64,000 nt of DNA from Parabacteroides sp. (GTDB lineage Bacteria; Bacteroidota; Bacteroidia; Bacteroidales; Tannerellaceae). Location: the NCBI GenBank assembly GCA_019417325.1, contig DXVO01000014.1:31308-95307 (forward strand), given 5' to 3'. This document shows, piece by piece, positions 63,031-64,000 of the stretch (the first letter of the stretch is position 1; every line of letters begins with the position of its first letter). The position numbers and the translations under genes were made by a program. The notes under the pieces were generated by a model that had not been told where the DNA came from, ran no database searches, and saw only the letters and a program-made list of their open reading frames with translations.

Positions 63031-63206
63031 CATAAGACAATGTTAAAATTTAAAATAAATTTAGAAAATTCAATTCCCTGAAAGTTGTAGAAAATCATAT
63101 ATTTTCGCGATTTTTGCAACCCTCTTTTTGAATCATATGCGTTAAAAATCAATGCGTTACGTTGGTTGTATGTGATAATATCTTTATATATTTGTTGCGT
63201 TTGACG
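63031..63206. promoter_or_regulatory. Fixed (ON) relative of the first inverton
   Basis: The block is alignable on the same strand with 2187-2374: CATAAGACAATGTTAA (63031-63046) resembles the left repeat there, the internal CTGAAAGTTGT and GATAATATCTTTATATATTTG segments are shared, but the right repeat is replaced by GCGTTTGACGC. No matching inverted partner is present, so inversion is not expected. Confidence 0.6.
63162..63194 (+). promoter_or_regulatory. Promoter of the second fimbrillin-like gene
   Basis: TTGG (63162-63165) with a 21-bp spacer, or TTGT (63166-63169) with 17 bp, then TATATTTG (63187-63194). It faces the gene at 63319, giving a leader of about 118 nt. Confidence 0.7.
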
Positions 63207-63273
63207 CTGCTTTCCGTATTTAATCCGCGTTGTTTGCGTAAATCCGCGTCTAAAATAATATCTACGTCAAACG
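63198..63273. repeat. Leader element: 9-bp inverted repeat enclosing the ATCCGCG doublet
   Basis: CGTTTGACG (63198-63206) and CGTCAAACG (63265-63273) enclose 58 bp that contain two ATCCGCG words (63223-63229, 63242-63248). It lies in the 5' leader of the second fimbrillin-like gene. The doublet matches 2101-2129 but in the opposite orientation relative to its gene. It may form an RNA stem or be a small flipped element. Confidence 0.5.
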
Positions 63274-63318
63274 GTGGTATATAAATAGGGTAATAACAAA
63301 TATGAACGATAAATATAT

Positions 63319-64000
63319 ATGAAAATGAACACAAAACTACAAGGTCTATGTCCCTCATGCAGGCCTCTACAGGCACTCGCGGCAAGTGCATATCTGCTTG
63401 CCGCCGTGTTGCTTGCTTCCTGTACGGCAGAGTCCGACAAGACAGACCGTACCCCGGCAGGCGCCAATAAACTGAACCTTGCTGTCGGTACGGACGACGC
63501 CACCACCACCGCCCTGCTTGAACTCCAAAAAGGCATGTTCGTACGCCTTTACTGCCTTGCCAACCAGACCGAACTGGTGAATACGGCAGGTGATAAAGTA
63601 GAAGACGCTTACTTCCAGCCACTCGAATACACTATGGAAACCGGGAACCTTGTCGAAGGGACACCTTCTGAAACAGACTTCCAGAAGCTCCATTCCCCGT
63701 TGCTTGCGGAGACAGGCACGGCATTAAACCTCCCCCTTCCGATGGTCGGTTCGCAAACCGTCCCCATCGACCTGACTGACTTCGGTTCTTCCGCACGCGT
63801 ACAAACCGGATTTAAACTGACACGCACGATGGCCCGCTTTGATGTGAGCAATATAGAGACTGATTCTAAATTCCATCTGGAATCCATCTCAATGGGTAAC
63901 GGACGGAAGGGAGTTTCTTTCTTCCCCGTCAAAGTGTATGGCACGTCTCCTGCTGCGGATGGCGATTTGATAACTTATCCTGAACGTACTTTTGAAGGCG
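63319..64000 (+). CDS. Fimbrillin-like surface lipoprotein, paralogue with N-terminal deletion, 3' end beyond window
   Basis: The frame is open from ATG 63319 to the window edge (227 residues seen). Lipoprotein signal and lipobox (LLASC) as in the protein at 1-2054. The two proteins align from residue 1 (QGLCPS...LQALAAS) and again through LLELQKG(M/L)FVRLYC, GFKLTRTMARFDVSN and KFHLESISMGNGR. Between TDKTDR-type and PAGA(N/K) sequences, however, this copy lacks about 75 residues that include the strand ITTLDIYVFG. The deletion is in frame. DNA identity of the shared part is roughly three quarters or more. The promoter upstream faces the gene. Confidence 0.8.
   Translation, partial: MKMNTKLQGLCPSCRPLQALAASAYLLAAVLLASCTAESDKTDRTPAGANKLNLAVGTDDATTTALLELQKGMFVRLYCLANQTELVNTAGDKVEDAYFQPLEYTMETGNLVEGTPSETDFQKLHSPLLAETGTALNLPLPMVGSQTVPIDLTDFGSSARVQTGFKLTRTMARFDVSNIETDSKFHLESISMGNGRKGVSFFPVKVYGTSPAADGDLITYPERTFEG

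Noticed and set aside
63149..63944. Minus-strand frames overlapping the right-end fimbrillin-like gene
   Set aside because: They lie antisense to the coding sequence that is supported by its paralogue and promoter.
58323..64000. A mobile genomic island carrying the defence cassette
   Set aside because: No integrase, tRNA attachment site, insertion sequence or terminal repeats were found within the window to support a bounded element.

Overview
The window looks like chromosomal DNA of a gut-type Bacteroidales bacterium, most likely Parabacteroides or a close relative. The grounds are many promoters with the Bacteroidota -7 box TAnnTTTG, a short 286-residue primary sigma factor, a hybrid two-component system, BACON, FISUMP and fimbrillin-type surface lipoproteins, and an Rnf operon headed by an RseC-like gene. 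The genus is an inference from gene content; no rRNA is present. There is no prophage, conjugative module, complete insertion sequence or CRISPR array.

Layout. 1-2054 (minus) is the 5' part of a fimbrillin-like lipoprotein gene, followed by an invertible promoter segment (2183-2378) now pointing away from it, and a PAS histidine kinase. 4648-11147 (minus) is an operon rseC-like, rnfB, rnfC, rnfD, rnfG, rnfE, rnfA, galE. 11249-22761 is mostly housekeeping: a DUF3078-like protein, pyrG, yidC, kdsB, a cation/proton antiporter, an AlbA_2 protein, NfeD and an ECF sigma factor. 22892-31335 carries a threonine aldolase, an MFS exporter, a secreted two-domain phosphoesterase followed by a xanthine permease and xpt, a phosphatase and a Gfo/Idh oxidoreductase. 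31499-33232 has two identical initiator tRNA genes around a cbpM-cbpA pair. 33370-44852 holds a TetR/KASIII/FabG/RluA cluster, a PurF homologue without its N-terminal cysteine, pepT, gcvT, a transporter, HtrA and rpoD. 45014-52693 ends with a hexosaminidase-like protein lacking its catalytic barrel, divergent from a 1311-residue hybrid sensor/regulator.

52736-64000 is the accessory part: a DUF805 gene, a second invertible promoter segment (53513-53764), a lipoprotein (InlB-type repeats plus FISUMP) with an HU-like gene, a BACON/phosphodiesterase lipoprotein with near-identical internal repeats, a two-gene ATPase/RloB defence-type cassette, an outer-membrane barrel, an S41 protease lipoprotein, and a second fimbrillin-like gene running off the right end.

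The theme of the accessory parts is surface variation. Two promoter-bearing segments are bounded by inverted repeats with different core sequences, each lies between divergent genes, and each is in the OFF orientation for its lipoprotein gene. The fimbrillin-like gene at the right end is a paralogue of the one at the left, has a related promoter fixed in the ON direction, and lacks about 75 residues from its N-terminal domain. Recombinases for these switches are not in the window and would have to act in trans. A second unexplained layer is a family of intergenic palindromes (12943-13118 and 47426-47461).
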